A stretch of 64,000 bases of DNA from contig NZ_FONH01000003.1 in assembly GCF_900112865.1 (NCBI RefSeq), positions 390,005 to 454,004 on the forward strand, given 5' to 3'. This DNA comes from Dyella marensis (lineage in GTDB: Bacteria; Pseudomonadota; Gammaproteobacteria; Xanthomonadales; Rhodanobacteraceae). The notes under the pieces were generated by a model. That model saw only the letters and a list, made by a program, of their open reading frames with translations, ran no database searches and was not told the origin of the DNA. A program made the position numbers and the translations under genes. Of the stretch, positions 18,263-27,025 are shown one piece after another; position 1 is the first letter of the stretch; every line of letters starts with the position of its first letter.

Positions 18263-18293
18263 AAAAAGCCGCGGCATGTGCCGCGGCTTTTTT
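18263..18293 (+). terminator. Intrinsic terminator after icd
   Basis: The hairpin agccgcggca-tg-tgccgcggct is preceded by A5 and followed by T6, suiting termination of icd and, in reverse, of the facing gene. Confidence 0.9.
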
Positions 18294-18299
18294 CTTTGC

Positions 18300-18327
18300 C
18301 GTCATTCCGGCCTGCGCCGGAATGACG
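18300..18327. repeat. Single REP-like palindrome
   Basis: A perfect 28-bp palindrome, cgtcattccggcc and its complement. It carries the same ends as the doublet at 6766-6893 and sits between two convergent genes. Confidence 0.8.
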
Positions 18328-18355
18328 AGCTTTTGGATGCCGCGATGATCAGGAA

Positions 18356-18814
18356 TCAGCCGAACATCCCCGGCTGGTAATCCCCGCCCGGCGTATGCGC
18401 CGCCAGGTTGATGCGGTTCCAGCTGTTGATCAGCGTCACCAGCAGGGTCAGGTCGACCAGCTCCTTCTCGTTGAAGACCTTGCTGGTCTCCTGATACAGC
18501 GCATCCGGCACCGCATCGCCGGGCACCAGGCGGGTCAGCGCCTCGGCCCAGGCGAAGGCGGCGCGTTCGCGCTCGCTGTAGCACGAGGCCTCGCGCCAGC
18601 CGGCCAGCAGGAACAGACGCTGTTCGGATTCGCCGGCCGCGCGCGCGTCCTTGCTGTGCATGTCCAGGCAATAGCAGCAGCCGTTGATCAGCGAGACGCG
18701 CATCAGCACCAGCTCGATCAGCGCCGGCTCCAGGCCGCCGGACTTGAGGTTCTTGCTCAGCGTGAACAGCGGCTGCAGGGTCTTGAAGTGGTTGGCGATG
18801 TTGAAGCGGGACAT
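18356..18814 (-). CDS. AhpD-like carboxymuconolactone decarboxylase family protein, ECF41 partner
   Basis: A 152-residue CMD-family protein with the redox motif CCYCLDMHSKDAR (C-x2-C-x3-H) around residue 47 and a SLINGC lead-in, close to the alkylhydroperoxidase AhpD core. It lies 40 bases downstream of an ECF41 sigma factor on the same strand. CMD proteins are one of the three enzyme classes classically linked to ECF41 sigma factors, so it is the likely regulatory target and output gene. The substrate is unknown. Confidence 0.88.
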   Translation of the reverse strand: MSRFNIANHFKTLQPLFTLSKNLKSGGLEPALIELVLMRVSLINGCCYCLDMHSKDARAAGESEQRLFLLAGWREASCYSERERAAFAWAEALTRLVPGDAVPDALYQETSKVFNEKELVDLTLLVTLINSWNRINLAAHTPGGDYQPGMFG

Positions 18815-18854
18815 GGCGGTTTCCTTGAGATGGAACGGCCGCGGTGGCCGCTCT

Positions 18855-19754
18855 TCAATGCAAGGACGCGGAGGCCGCGCGTTTCGTGACCGCTTCCAGG
18901 CGAGCGAGTTTTTCCGGGTGGCGGATCGAGTGGATCGCGGTGATGCGGTCCTGCTCGCATTCCACCCACAGCGCCGAGGTGAGTCGTCCGTCGGTCCAGA
19001 TCAACAGCGCCGGCGCGCCATTGAGTTCGCTCAGCTGGCGCACCGTTTCGGGGCCGGAAGTATGCAGCGCGATCTGCCGATACAGCCGCGCGAGGCGGTC
19101 CTGGCCATAGAGCGGACGCAGCACGGCGCGCACCACGCCGCCGCCGTCGGAGATGTGCACGGCGTCCTCGGCGAACAGTGCGCGCAGCGAGGTCAGGTCC
19201 GGTCGCTCCATCGCAGTGAGAAACCGTTGCAGCATGCGCTGCTGCATCGAGTGGTCGACGCTGAAGCGCGGACGCCCTTCGCGCAGCCGTGTTTTCGCGC
19301 GATGCACGCGCTGGCGGCAGGCGTCCTCGGCGATGCCCAGGATCGCGGCGGCCTCGGCATGGCTGTAGTCGAACACCTCCTTCAGCAGGAAGGCGGCGCG
19401 CTCCTCGGGGCTGAGCCGTTCGAGCAGCAGCAGGAAGGACAGGCTCAGGGTCTCGGCGCGTTCGAGCTGGTCCGAGGGCGCTTCGTCGACCGGTTCCAGC
19501 GGTTCGGGCAGCCAGGGGCCGGTGTAGTGCTCGCGCTCGGTCTTGGCGCGGCGCAGGCGGTCCAGGGCGAGGCGGGTGGTCACGGTGACCAGCCAGGCTT
19601 CCGGGTCGTCCAGGCGGGAGACGTCCTGCTCGTGCCAGCGCAGCCAGGCGTCGTGCAATACGTCCTCGGCGTCGGCGGGACGGCCGAGCATGCGGTAGGC
19701 CAGGCCGAACAGGCGTTGGCGGTGCTGCTGGAACAAGGCGGTCTGGGCGTCCAT
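18855..19754 (-). CDS. ECF41-family sigma factor with SnoaL-like C-terminal extension
   Basis: A 299-residue sigma factor. Region 2 (FGLAYRMLGRPADAEDVLHDAW, residues about 16-37) and region 4 (EVFDYSHAEAAAILG, about 136-150) are followed by a NTF2/SnoaL-like domain (about 170-290). The ECF41 hallmark SDGGGVVRA is in that domain. In this group the extension replaces an anti-sigma factor and modulates core binding. It is co-oriented with an AhpD-like gene, and its own upstream region carries an exact ECF41 promoter match. That indicates autoregulation. Confidence 0.93.
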   Translation of the reverse strand: MDAQTALFQQHRQRLFGLAYRMLGRPADAEDVLHDAWLRWHEQDVSRLDDPEAWLVTVTTRLALDRLRRAKTEREHYTGPWLPEPLEPVDEAPSDQLERAETLSLSFLLLLERLSPEERAAFLLKEVFDYSHAEAAAILGIAEDACRQRVHRAKTRLREGRPRFSVDHSMQQRMLQRFLTAMERPDLTSLRALFAEDAVHISDGGGVVRAVLRPLYGQDRLARLYRQIALHTSGPETVRQLSELNGAPALLIWTDGRLTSALWVECEQDRITAIHSIRHPEKLARLEAVTKRAASASLH

Positions 19755-19785
19755 GGCGGCTCCTGGGCCTGGGGGTCAATGCCAG

Positions 19786-19812
19786 GACGCGCGAGGCGGC
19801 CCCGATGTGACA
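19786..19812 (-). promoter_or_regulatory. ECF41-type promoter, TGTCACA-N16-CGTC
   Basis: Read on the minus strand, TGTCACA (19812-19806) is followed after exactly 16 bases by CGTC (19789-19786). This is the motif described for ECF41 target promoters. It lies about 30 bases before the sigma-factor start, in the 61-base gap after the lpxO-like gene. Confidence 0.85.
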
Positions 19813-19815
19813 GCC

Positions 19816-20796
19816 TCAGCGGAAGAACGGGTAGGGCGCCAGGAACACCAGCCAGATCATCAGCACGATGCCGATGTACTTGAGCACCCGGAACGCCTTG
19901 GGATGGCGCTTCTTGAAGGCCCTGCTGCGTTCGCGCGAGCGCTGGTTGAGCGCGAACATGCGATTGACGAAGCCGGTTTTCTCTTCGGGCGATTCGGTGT
20001 TCGGCGAGGCGGTGATCTTGCCCATGAAGGCGCCGACGCGGCGGTTGAGCGCGGTCATCAGGCGCGTGCGCAGCGGGCGCTCGACGTCGGCGAACAGGAT
20101 CACCCGGGTCTGGTCGGTGCGGTTCTCGGCCCAGTGCACATAGGTCTCGTCGAACACCACGTCCTTGCCGTCGCCCCAGGCGTGGATCTCGCCGTCGACG
20201 AAGATGCGGCAGTCCTCGGAGTTGGGGGTGATCAGCCCCAGGTGATAGCGCAGCGAACCGGCGAACGGATCGCGGTGCGGATTGAGCCTGCTGCCCGGCG
20301 GCAGCAGGGCGAACATCGCCGCCTTCACGCTGGGGATGGCGTTGAGCAGCTTCACCGTCTCCGGGCACAGCGCCTCGGCCGACGCCAGCGGCTCGCCGTA
20401 CCACTTGAGATAGAAGCGCTTCCAGCCCTGCTTGAAGAAGCTGTTGAAGCTGGCGTCGTTGTGCTTCTCCGCCGCGCGGATAAAGCCTTCGTCGAACAGG
20501 TGCATGGCCTCCTCGCGGATGACCTGCCAGTTCGCCTGCAGCAGGTCCAGCTGGGGGAAGCCGCGGCGATCGAGGATCGGCCGCGCCGGCACCGCCGAGA
20601 AGGTGTACATCAGCAGGTTGTACGGGGCGAAGATCGCCGAATGGTCGACCAGCTGCCGGTCGAAGCGCAGCCGCGAGCGGCCACGCAGGTGCACGGCGAG
20701 CACGCATAGCGCGAACACGACGAAGATGAGCAGCAGGATCAGGCGCGGGGCGAGGATCATGTCGTAGGCGGCGGAAACGGGAAGACCAGCCGTCAT
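19816..20796 (-). CDS. lpxO: LpxO-like aspartyl/asparaginyl beta-hydroxylase
   Basis: A 326-residue membrane-anchored 2-oxoglutarate/Fe(II) hydroxylase. One hydrophobic segment lies near residues 18-34 and another at the C-terminus (YIGIVLMIWLVFL). The metal ligands appear in NPHRDPFAGSLRYHLGL (H-x-D) and the distal histidine in ETYVHWAENRTDQTRVIL. In LpxO this domain adds a 2-hydroxyl to lipid A acyl chains; that substrate is inferred from the membrane anchors. Start ATG 20796 has GGGAG upstream; an inner ATG at 20760 is an alternative. Confidence 0.85.
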   Translation of the reverse strand: MTAGLPVSAAYDMILAPRLILLLIFVVFALCVLAVHLRGRSRLRFDRQLVDHSAIFAPYNLLMYTFSAVPARPILDRRGFPQLDLLQANWQVIREEAMHLFDEGFIRAAEKHNDASFNSFFKQGWKRFYLKWYGEPLASAEALCPETVKLLNAIPSVKAAMFALLPPGSRLNPHRDPFAGSLRYHLGLITPNSEDCRIFVDGEIHAWGDGKDVVFDETYVHWAENRTDQTRVILFADVERPLRTRLMTALNRRVGAFMGKITASPNTESPEEKTGFVNRMFALNQRSRERSRAFKKRHPKAFRVLKYIGIVLMIWLVFLAPYPFFR

Positions 20797-20829
20797 TCTA
20801 CTCCCAAGGCCGCCATGGCCCCCGCGCCT

Positions 20830-21615
20830 TCAGTGCCGCAGCACGCGCACCTCGCCCTTGCCCGGGCGGTAGCCCCTGGCCAGCGCGCGCTGCACATAGG
20901 CCACCGCCTGGCGCACGGCGGCACGGGGCGGCTTGCCCTTGGCCAGCTCCGCGGCAATCGCCGAGGCCAGCGTGCAGCCGGTGCCATGGCCTTCCACACG
21001 CAGGCGCGGGTGGCGCAGTTCCAGCACGCCGTCGGCGTCGTAAAAACGGTCGACCACTTCGCCGCCGCGGGCGTGGCCGCCCTTGAGCAGCACGGCATCG
21101 GCGCCCAGCGCGCGCAGGGCGACACCGGCGCGGTCGTAGTCGCGGGCCGTGCGGATCGGATGGCCGAGCAGCGCTTCGGCTTCGGGGAGATTCGGCGTGA
21201 GCACGTCGGCGAGCGGGATCAGCTCATGCACCATGGCGCGGACCGCGCCCTCGGTCAGCAGGCGCGCGCCGCTGGTGGCGATCATCACCGGATCGACCAC
21301 CAGCCATGCCGGCTGGCGCCGGCGCAGCTCGTGCGCGACCAGCCGCACGATCGCCGCATTGCCGAGCATGCCGGTCTTCACCGCGCCGATGGCGAAGTCG
21401 TCGAACACCGCCTCGAGCTGGCTGCCGATATGCGCCAGCGGCACCGGATGCACGGCAGTGACGCCGCGGGTGTTCTGCGAGGTGATCGCCGCGATGGCCG
21501 ATAGCCCATGCACGCCGCGCGCATGAAAGGCTTTGAGGTCAGCCTGGATACCCGCGCCGCCGCCGGAATCGGAGCCGGCGATGGTGAGGGCGATGGGTGG
21601 GGTAAGAGAGGACAC
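20830..21615 (-). CDS. thiD: Hydroxymethylpyrimidine/phosphomethylpyrimidine kinase
   Basis: A 261-residue ribokinase-fold enzyme that phosphorylates HMP and HMP-P in thiamine synthesis. Key segments: [20 protein letters not shown] at residues 11-30, [53 protein letters not shown] and the anion-hole [16 protein letters not shown] near 215. It lies 33 bases before the lpxO-like gene on the same strand. Confidence 0.96.
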   Translation of the reverse strand: MSSLTPPIALTIAGSDSGGGAGIQADLKAFHARGVHGLSAIAAITSQNTRGVTAVHPVPLAHIGSQLEAVFDDFAIGAVKTGMLGNAAIVRLVAHELRRRQPAWLVVDPVMIATSGARLLTEGAVRAMVHELIPLADVLTPNLPEAEALLGHPIRTARDYDRAGVALRALGADAVLLKGGHARGGEVVDRFYDADGVLELRHPRLRVEGHGTGCTLASAIAAELAKGKPPRAAVRQAVAYVQRALARGYRPGKGEVRVLRH

Positions 21616-21631
21616 GTCGATTCTTCTTGCT

Positions 21632-21660
21632 CGTCATTCCGGCGCAGGCCGGAATCCAGT
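21632..21660. repeat. REP-like palindrome at the 3' end of the GIY-YIG gene
   Basis: Identical in sequence and orientation to the left arm of the doublets at 6766 and 62159. Its last base overlaps the stop codon of the GIY-YIG gene. Confidence 0.8.
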
Positions 21661-21953
21661 TACAGCAACGCCGGATAAAGGTCGCGCCATTCGGGGTTTT
21701 CGCCTTCGATCAGGCGCAACTTCCACTGCCGCCTCCAGCTCTTCAGCGCCTTCTCGCGGAGGATTGCCGACTCCATGGTCTCGTGCAGTTCGTACCACAC
21801 GAGATCATGGACGTCGTATTGCTTGGAGAAGCCGTCGATCACGCCATGTTTATGCTGCCACACGCGCTTCAGGAGGTCGCTGGTCACGCCGATGTACAGG
21901 ATGCCGTTGTGCCCGCTGGAAAGCATGTAGACGCAAGGTTGTCGCCGGTCCAT
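21660..21953 (-). CDS. GIY-YIG nuclease domain protein (UPF0213-like)
   Basis: A 97-residue single-domain GIY-YIG protein. It has [23 protein letters not shown] (GIY-YIG core variant with YML and YIG, residues 8-30), HK near 35, and the catalytic-type glutamate in [18 protein letters not shown] (about 54-71) followed by the usual [11 protein letters not shown]. The biological role of such stand-alone proteins is unclear. It is bracketed by inverted REP-like sequences (21632-21660 and 21965-22053), unlike the flanks of neighbouring genes, which hints at a transposable unit. Confidence 0.9.
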   Translation of the reverse strand: MDRRQPCVYMLSSGHNGILYIGVTSDLLKRVWQHKHGVIDGFSKQYDVHDLVWYELHETMESAILREKALKSWRRQWKLRLIEGENPEWRDLYPALL

Positions 21954-21964
21954 GGCGTGTCTCT

Positions 21965-22053
21965 ACTGGATGACTCGCTTCGCTCGCCCCTTCGGGGCCA
22001 CCCTACGGGTGTTCTTCGCGCTGCGCGCTCGTCCGGCCTACGCCGGAATGACG
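21965..22053. repeat. Interrupted REP-like element upstream of the GIY-YIG gene
   Basis: It opens with actggat and closes with ccggcctacgccggaatgacg, the two ends of a right-hand REP arm, separated by about 60 bases of short hairpins (ccccttcgggg, accctacgggt). Orientation is opposite to the REP on the other side of the gene. Confidence 0.6.
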
Positions 22054-22071
22054 GCTAAAGGAGCCCCAATT

Positions 22072-23451
22072 TTACAAGGCCTCCGAAGCGAAATCCGCCA
22101 ACCTCGACCGCTCGCCGCGCCGCAGCGTGATGTGCGCCGAATGTTCCCACCCCTTGAAGCGATCCACCGCATAGGTCAGGCCGGAGGTCGTCTCGGTGAG
22201 GTAGGGCGTGTCGATCTGCTCCACGTTGCCCAGGCAGACGATCTTGGTGCCGGGGCCGGCGCGGGTGATCAGGGTCTTCATCTGCTTGGGCGTGAGGTTC
22301 TGCGCCTCGTCGATGATCAGGTAGCGCGACAGGAAGGTGCGGCCGCGCATGAAGTTCAGCGAGCGGATCTTGATGCGCGAGGCGAGCAGGTCGTTGGTGG
22401 CCTGGCGGCCCCAGCTGCCGCCTTCCTCCGGGTTGGCGAGCACTTCGAGGTTGTCGGTGAGCGCGCCCATCCACGGCGTCATTTTTTCCTCCTCGGTGCC
22501 TGGCAGGAAGCCGATGTCCTCGCCGACCGAGACCGTGGCGCGGGTCATGATGATCTCGCGGTAGCGTTGCTGGTCCATCACCTGGGCCAGGCCTGCCGCG
22601 AGCGCGAGCAGGGTCTTGCCGGTGCCGGCAGTGCCGAGCAGGGTGACGAAGTCGACGTCCGGATCCATCAGCACGTTGAGCGCGAAGTTCTGCTCGCGGT
22701 TGCGCGCGGCGATGCCCCATACCGCATGGTTGGCATGGCTATGGTCGTCCAGCAGCACCAGGGTGGCTTCTTCCTCGTCGACGTGCAGCACGCGCAGCTC
22801 GACGCTGTTGTCGCCCGGCAGGAACAGGCACTGGTTCGGATGCCAGTCCTCGTCGTCGCGGCGCTTGACCTTGTAGAAGGTGCGGCCGCGTTCGTTCCAC
22901 GACTGCACTTCCGGGTGGCGGTCCCAGAACTCCTCGGTCAGCTCGGTCGAGCCGGTGTAGAGCAGGGCGAAGTCGTCGAGCGCGCGGTCGTTCTCGTAGT
23001 CCTCCGCATCGATGCCATAGATCTTGGCCTTGATGCGCAGGTTGATGTCCTTGCTGACCAGGATCACCGCGCGGTCGGGATTCTGGTCGCGCAGCTCGAT
23101 TACCGCCGCCAGGATCAGGTTGTCGGCCTTGCCGTGGCCGTTGGTGGCGCGCTGCTGGAAATACAGCCGGCCCACCGTGTTGTTGCGCTTGAGCTTGATG
23201 CCCTGCGGGCTGCTCAGTTCCAGGCCGTTGCTGATGCCGTGGCCGTTGCCGCGTTCGATCAGTTCGTTGAGGAAGCGGCTGACCTGGCGGCCGTTGCGCG
23301 AGACTTCCGAGGCGCCTTTCTTCTTTTCGTCCAGCTCCTCCAGCACTGTCATGGGGATGAACACGTCATGCTCCTCGAAGCGGAACAGCGACGTGGGATC
23401 GTGCAGCAGAACATTGGTATCGAGAGCGTAAATGCGCTTGCTTCCGGTCAT
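22072..23451 (-). CDS. PIN-PhoH family ATPase (PhoH2-type)
   Basis: A 459-residue fusion of an N-terminal PIN RNase domain (YALDTNVLLHDP at residues 8-19; acidic residues in VLEELDEKKKG and VSKDINLRIKA) and a C-terminal PhoH ATPase (Walker A GTAGTGKT near residue 268, Walker B YLIIDEAQN near 385). PhoH2-type proteins act as ATP-dependent RNA-unwinding nucleases. The link to phosphate starvation is historical and not supported by anything visible here. It lies downstream of bcp on the same strand, 157 bases away. Confidence 0.93.
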   Translation of the reverse strand: MTGSKRIYALDTNVLLHDPTSLFRFEEHDVFIPMTVLEELDEKKKGASEVSRNGRQVSRFLNELIERGNGHGISNGLELSSPQGIKLKRNNTVGRLYFQQRATNGHGKADNLILAAVIELRDQNPDRAVILVSKDINLRIKAKIYGIDAEDYENDRALDDFALLYTGSTELTEEFWDRHPEVQSWNERGRTFYKVKRRDDEDWHPNQCLFLPGDNSVELRVLHVDEEEATLVLLDDHSHANHAVWGIAARNREQNFALNVLMDPDVDFVTLLGTAGTGKTLLALAAGLAQVMDQQRYREIIMTRATVSVGEDIGFLPGTEEEKMTPWMGALTDNLEVLANPEEGGSWGRQATNDLLASRIKIRSLNFMRGRTFLSRYLIIDEAQNLTPKQMKTLITRAGPGTKIVCLGNVEQIDTPYLTETTSGLTYAVDRFKGWEHSAHITLRRGERSRLADFASEAL

Positions 23452-23608
23452 ACGGAAGTTGCCTCGCTGGCTTGCTGGTTGAGAAAACGCGGCATGGAAC
23501 CCGGCATGCGGGATGCCGTGGGAATCCGGCCCGCCGGGCCGGAAAAAGCGCGTGCGGCCCGCCGGCGCGGCGAGCGCGGACGGGACGCGACGGATAGGTC
23601 GGAAGGGT

Positions 23609-24070
23609 TCACTTGGCGGGGATGGCGTCGAGCACGGCCTGGGCGTGCCCCGGTACTTTCACGTTGCGCCATTCCTGGACCAGCCTGCCTTCGGGGTCGA
23701 TGAGGAAGCTACTTCGTACGACACCCATGTGACGTTTTCCGTACAGCACCTTCTCGTGGATCACGTCGAAGGCCTGGCACCAGGTTTCCTCGGGGTCGGA
23801 AACCAGTGGGAATGGCAGCTCCTGCCTGGCGGCGAAATTGGCGTGGGATTTCACCGAATCGCGCGAGACGCCCAGCACCTGCGCGTTGCGCTTGCGGAAC
23901 TTCGGGTAGAGGTCGCGGAAATCCTTGGCCTCGTTGGTGCAGCCGGGCGTGCTGTCCTTGGGATAGAAATACACCACTACCCATTGGCCCTTGAGGCTGT
24001 CGAGTTTCAGCTCGCCGCCGTCGCCGAGCGCGCCCTTGAGCTTGGGAATCTTTTTGCCGAGATCTGGCAT
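23609..24070 (-). CDS. bcp: Thiol peroxidase of the peroxiredoxin Q/Bcp family
   Basis: A 153-residue peroxiredoxin that reduces hydroperoxides via thioredoxin. The peroxidatic cysteine is in STPGCTNEA at about residue 44, with a later cysteine in EETWCQAF. FYPKDSTPGCT and VVRSSFLIDPEG are typical. Start ATG 24070 has AGGAG upstream. The bcp-gcvR-dapA neighbourhood is conserved with E. coli. Confidence 0.95.
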   Translation of the reverse strand: MPDLGKKIPKLKGALGDGGELKLDSLKGQWVVVYFYPKDSTPGCTNEAKDFRDLYPKFRKRNAQVLGVSRDSVKSHANFAARQELPFPLVSDPEETWCQAFDVIHEKVLYGKRHMGVVRSSFLIDPEGRLVQEWRNVKVPGHAQAVLDAIPAK

Positions 24071-24364
24071 GACTGCTCCTGCGAAGCCGCGGACGGGCTC
24101 CGTCTTGTGGTTGTCGTGGGGGAGGCAGGCTGGCGGCCGGTGGTCGGCACGGAGTGGAAGGCGGCGCGTCGTGCGATGGTGCTCGCTCGATGTGCGGACT
24201 GCATGCGCGCCGGCCCTCCGGTATTGCCTCTTCGGGGCCAAGACTAGCGCGCCTGCGGCGGCGGATGACAGCCCTTGCCAACGGCGGCGTGGCGGGGGCA
24301 TGCTGGCTCTCCCGCGCCAAAGGGCCCGAACGAAGTTTCCGGCGGCCCGACCCTTCAGACCTTC
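24071..24364. other. gcvR-bcp intergenic region
   Basis: About 294 bases between gcvR and bcp on the minus strand. I see no convincing gene, RNA or repeat. A few short GC-rich dyads are present. Confidence 0.4.
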
Positions 24365-24919
24365 TTAGAACTTCACCGGATCCATGATGGCATCCAGGTT
24401 GAGTCCGTCGCAGAACTCCAGGAAGTCGTCGCGCAGCGCGGCGATGTGGGTGTCGGCGGGAATGCCCACGGTGATCTGCGCCTGGAACATCGGCGCGCCG
24501 GTCTGCATGGCCTGGTAGCGCATCGAGTGCAGCTGCTCCACCGCGATGCCGTGGCGGTCGAAGAAATCGATGATGCGCACCAGGATGCCGGGCCGGTCGG
24601 CCGAGATCACTTCCACCAGGTAGGGCAGCAGGCGCGAGGCCTGGGCGCGCGTGTCGGTGCGGTAGTGCACCAGGTGCACGTCTTCCTCGCGCGCGAACTT
24701 GGCCAGGGCGGACTCCAGCTTGGCCACCGCGTCCCACGAACCGGTCGCCAGCAGGGTCAGCGAGGTGTCCACGCCGATGCTGGACACGCGCGCATCGGCC
24801 AGATTGCAGCCGGCATCGGCGATACGGCGGGCCAGGTTGAGCAGGGGGCTGCGCTGCGCCGGGGTCAGCGCCTGGATCAGCAATTGGTGGTCGTTGCCGG
24901 TACGCGAGGAACGGTTCAA
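24365..24919 (-). CDS. gcvR: Glycine cleavage system transcriptional repressor-like, two ACT domains
   Basis: A 184-residue protein built of two ACT domains: residues about 10-80 (QLLIQALTPAQRSPLLNLARRI, then SLTLLATGSWDAV) and about 97-175 (YLVEVISADRPGILVRIIDFF). This is the GcvR architecture; in E. coli GcvR binds GcvA and represses glycine cleavage genes in response to glycine. It stands divergently from dapA, as in E. coli, with 125 bases between the starts. Ligand and partner here are inferred. Confidence 0.87.
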   Translation of the reverse strand: MNRSSRTGNDHQLLIQALTPAQRSPLLNLARRIADAGCNLADARVSSIGVDTSLTLLATGSWDAVAKLESALAKFAREEDVHLVHYRTDTRAQASRLLPYLVEVISADRPGILVRIIDFFDRHGIAVEQLHSMRYQAMQTGAPMFQAQITVGIPADTHIAALRDDFLEFCDGLNLDAIMDPVKF

Positions 24920-25044
24920 GGATGTCGGCCTGTGGCGAGGACCCGCGCAGCGCGGGACGGCGGCGCAAGGCCCGGCGAGCTTACTTGTCGCCCCTCCGAG
25001 GTCGCAAGTAACATGCAGGGCTTGGCTTCTGGCCGGAGTGTGTC

Positions 25045-25938
25045 TTGAAGATTGGTGGAAGTATCTGCGCCCTGGCGACCCCGTTCACCTCGGACGGCGC
25101 GCTGGACCTGGACGCCTTCGGGCGGCTGCTGGACTACCAGGTCGCCGGCGGGACGCAGGCAGTGGTGGTCGCCGGCTCCACCGGCGAAGCCCACATGCTC
25201 GAGCACGACGAATACGAGACCCTGCTGAGCTTCGCGGTCAAACGCATCGCCGGGCGCATCCCGGTGCTCGCCGGCACCGGCGAAGCGGGCACGGCCAGGA
25301 CCGTGGCGCTGACCCGCCGCGCGCGCGAGCTGGGCGCCGACGCCGCGCTGGTGGTGGCGCCGTTCTACGTGCGGCCCACGCAGGAAGGCCTGCGCCGCCA
25401 TTTCCTCGAGGTCGCCGAGCATGGCGGCCTGCCCGTGCTGCTCTACAACGTGCCCGGCCGCACCGCTTGCGACCTGCTGCCGGAGACTGTCGCGGCGCTG
25501 CGCGAGCATCCGGCCATCGTCGGCATCAAGGAAGCGGTGGGCAGCGACGAGCGCATCCGCGCCCTCGCGGAACTTGCGCGCGCGGATTTCGTCTACCTGT
25601 CCGGTGACGACCCGACCGCCGGCAAGGCCATGCTGGCCGGCGCGGCCGGCACCATCTCGGTAGTCGCCAACCTGGCGCCCAAGGCCTTCCGCGAGCTGTG
25701 CGACGCGGCGACCTCGGGCGACGCGGCGGCCACCACGCGTTGCGACGATGTACTCGCTCCGCTGGTTCAGGCGTTGAACTGCGCACCCAACCCGATCGCC
25801 GTGAAGGCCGGCCTGCCGGCGCTGGGGCTGGGTTCGGCGGCGCCGCGCCTGCCCCTGGTCGAACTGCAGGACGGCCCGGAGCGGACGCGCATCGCCGAAG
25901 CGCTGGCGGCTCTGGCATCCTTGGCAAACGCGGCCTGA
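25045..25938 (+). CDS. dapA: 4-hydroxy-tetrahydrodipicolinate synthase
   Basis: A 297-residue DapA, condensing pyruvate with aspartate semialdehyde in lysine and diaminopimelate synthesis. Motifs: GSICALATPF at the start, VVAGSTGEAHML, the tyrosine in LLYNVPGRTACD (near 137) and the Schiff-base lysine in IVGIKEAVGS (near 166). The only well-placed start is a TTG at 25045 with GGAG 7 bases upstream, which matches where family members begin. Confidence 0.95.
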   Translation: MKIGGSICALATPFTSDGALDLDAFGRLLDYQVAGGTQAVVVAGSTGEAHMLEHDEYETLLSFAVKRIAGRIPVLAGTGEAGTARTVALTRRARELGADAALVVAPFYVRPTQEGLRRHFLEVAEHGGLPVLLYNVPGRTACDLLPETVAALREHPAIVGIKEAVGSDERIRALAELARADFVYLSGDDPTAGKAMLAGAAGTISVVANLAPKAFRELCDAATSGDAAATTRCDDVLAPLVQALNCAPNPIAVKAGLPALGLGSAAPRLPLVELQDGPERTRIAEALAALASLANAA

Positions 25939-25972
25939 TGGCCGCCCGATCTCTCAACGGAACTCCAATTCA

Positions 25973-26569
25973 ATGAAGAAATCCCCGCTCCTCGTCGCCA
26001 TGCCGGCCCTGGCCCTGTCCGCCTTGCTGCTCTCCGGTTGCGGCATGTTCCGCTCGGAGAAGGCCTGGGAAGCCGCCAAGCAGGAAACGCCGCTGGAGAT
26101 CCCGCCGGGCCTCGATACGCCGTCGACCAGCGCCGCCCTGGTGATCCCGGAGCAGGGCGCCAACAACCCGACCGCCAATGGCGCCACTGCGCGCGTGGGC
26201 AAGGGCGGCGGCGTGATCGCCGACGGCTTCGTGCTGTCCGACTCGGTCGACAACGCCTATCGCCGCGTCGGCCAGGCGCTGGAGCAGGGCGACATCGGCC
26301 AGGTGGTGAGCCACGACGATGCCGGCCATGCCTATACGCTGAGCGTGGTCGCCTCGGCCGCCCCGGCCAGCAAGCCGGGCTTCTTCCACCGCATCTTCGG
26401 CGGCGGCAAGAAGGACAGCTCCGCCGCCGCGCCGGGCGCCGCGCCGCACCAGGTGCAGGTGGTGGTCGGTCCGAGCGGCCAGAGCGCCAGCGAAGTCCGC
26501 GCACAGGGCGACGGCGCCGCCGTGGCCAAGGTGGTGGATACGCTGAAGGCGCGCCTGGGCGGGAATTGA
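25973..26569 (+). CDS. bamC: BamC-like outer membrane assembly lipoprotein
   Basis: A 198-residue lipoprotein. The signal peptide ends in lipobox LLSGC (C at about residue 23). The next part, WEAAKQETPLEIPPGLD, resembles the BamC N-terminal segment that binds BamD. The rest is shorter than E. coli BamC (one domain rather than two) with a Gly/Lys/Ser linker near 140. It lies 34 bases after dapA, the same dapA-bamC order as E. coli. That synteny strengthens the assignment. Confidence 0.75.
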   Translation: MKKSPLLVAMPALALSALLLSGCGMFRSEKAWEAAKQETPLEIPPGLDTPSTSAALVIPEQGANNPTANGATARVGKGGGVIADGFVLSDSVDNAYRRVGQALEQGDIGQVVSHDDAGHAYTLSVVASAAPASKPGFFHRIFGGGKKDSSAAAPGAAPHQVQVVVGPSGQSASEVRAQGDGAAVAKVVDTLKARLGGN

Positions 26570-26595
26570 TCCCGCCCTTCGGCGACGCAGCCATG

Positions 26596-26626
26596 AAAAA
26601 AAGCCGCCCGATGGGCGGCTTTTTTT
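26596..26626. terminator. Bidirectional intrinsic terminator between bamC and fdxA
   Basis: A7 tract, hairpin gccgccc-gat-gggcggc, then T7. It suits ends of both facing transcripts. Confidence 0.92.
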
Positions 26627-26654
26627 GTGTTCCGGGATATCGGAAAACTCGGAT

Positions 26655-26978
26655 TCAGCGCTGCAGCTGATCCAGCTTGTTCGGCTTGTTCTCCCACTCT
26701 TTCGCGTCCGGCAGGCCGTCCTTGCGCTCGGTGATCACCGGCCAGGCCTTGGCCAGCTCCGCGTTGAGCGCCACGAAGGACTCCTGCCCGGCGGGCACGT
26801 CATCTTCCGGATAGATGGCATTGATCGGGCACTCCGGCTCGCACAGGGTGCAGTCGATGCACTCGTCCGGATCGATTGCCAGGAAATTGGGGCCTTCATG
26901 GAAGGCGTCGACCGGGCAGACTTCGACGCAGTCGGTGTACTTGCACTTGATGCAGTTGTCGGTGACGACAAAGGTCAT
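26655..26978 (-). CDS. fdxA: 7Fe ferredoxin FdxA
   Basis: A 107-residue ferredoxin with two cluster motifs: [18 protein letters not shown] (residues 9-26), where the cysteine spacing suits a 3Fe-4S cluster, and [12 protein letters not shown] (about 40-51) for a 4Fe-4S. The C-terminal half is the extension typical of Azotobacter-type FdxA. It is a cytoplasmic electron carrier. It lies 47 bases downstream of tRNA-Glu on the same strand. Confidence 0.96.
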   Translation of the reverse strand: MTFVVTDNCIKCKYTDCVEVCPVDAFHEGPNFLAIDPDECIDCTLCEPECPINAIYPEDDVPAGQESFVALNAELAKAWPVITERKDGLPDAKEWENKPNKLDQLQR

Positions 26979-27025
26979 GCGGTCGCAGGCCTGTATATGC
27001 CGGGAGGGCCTGTGCGGCCCGGAAG

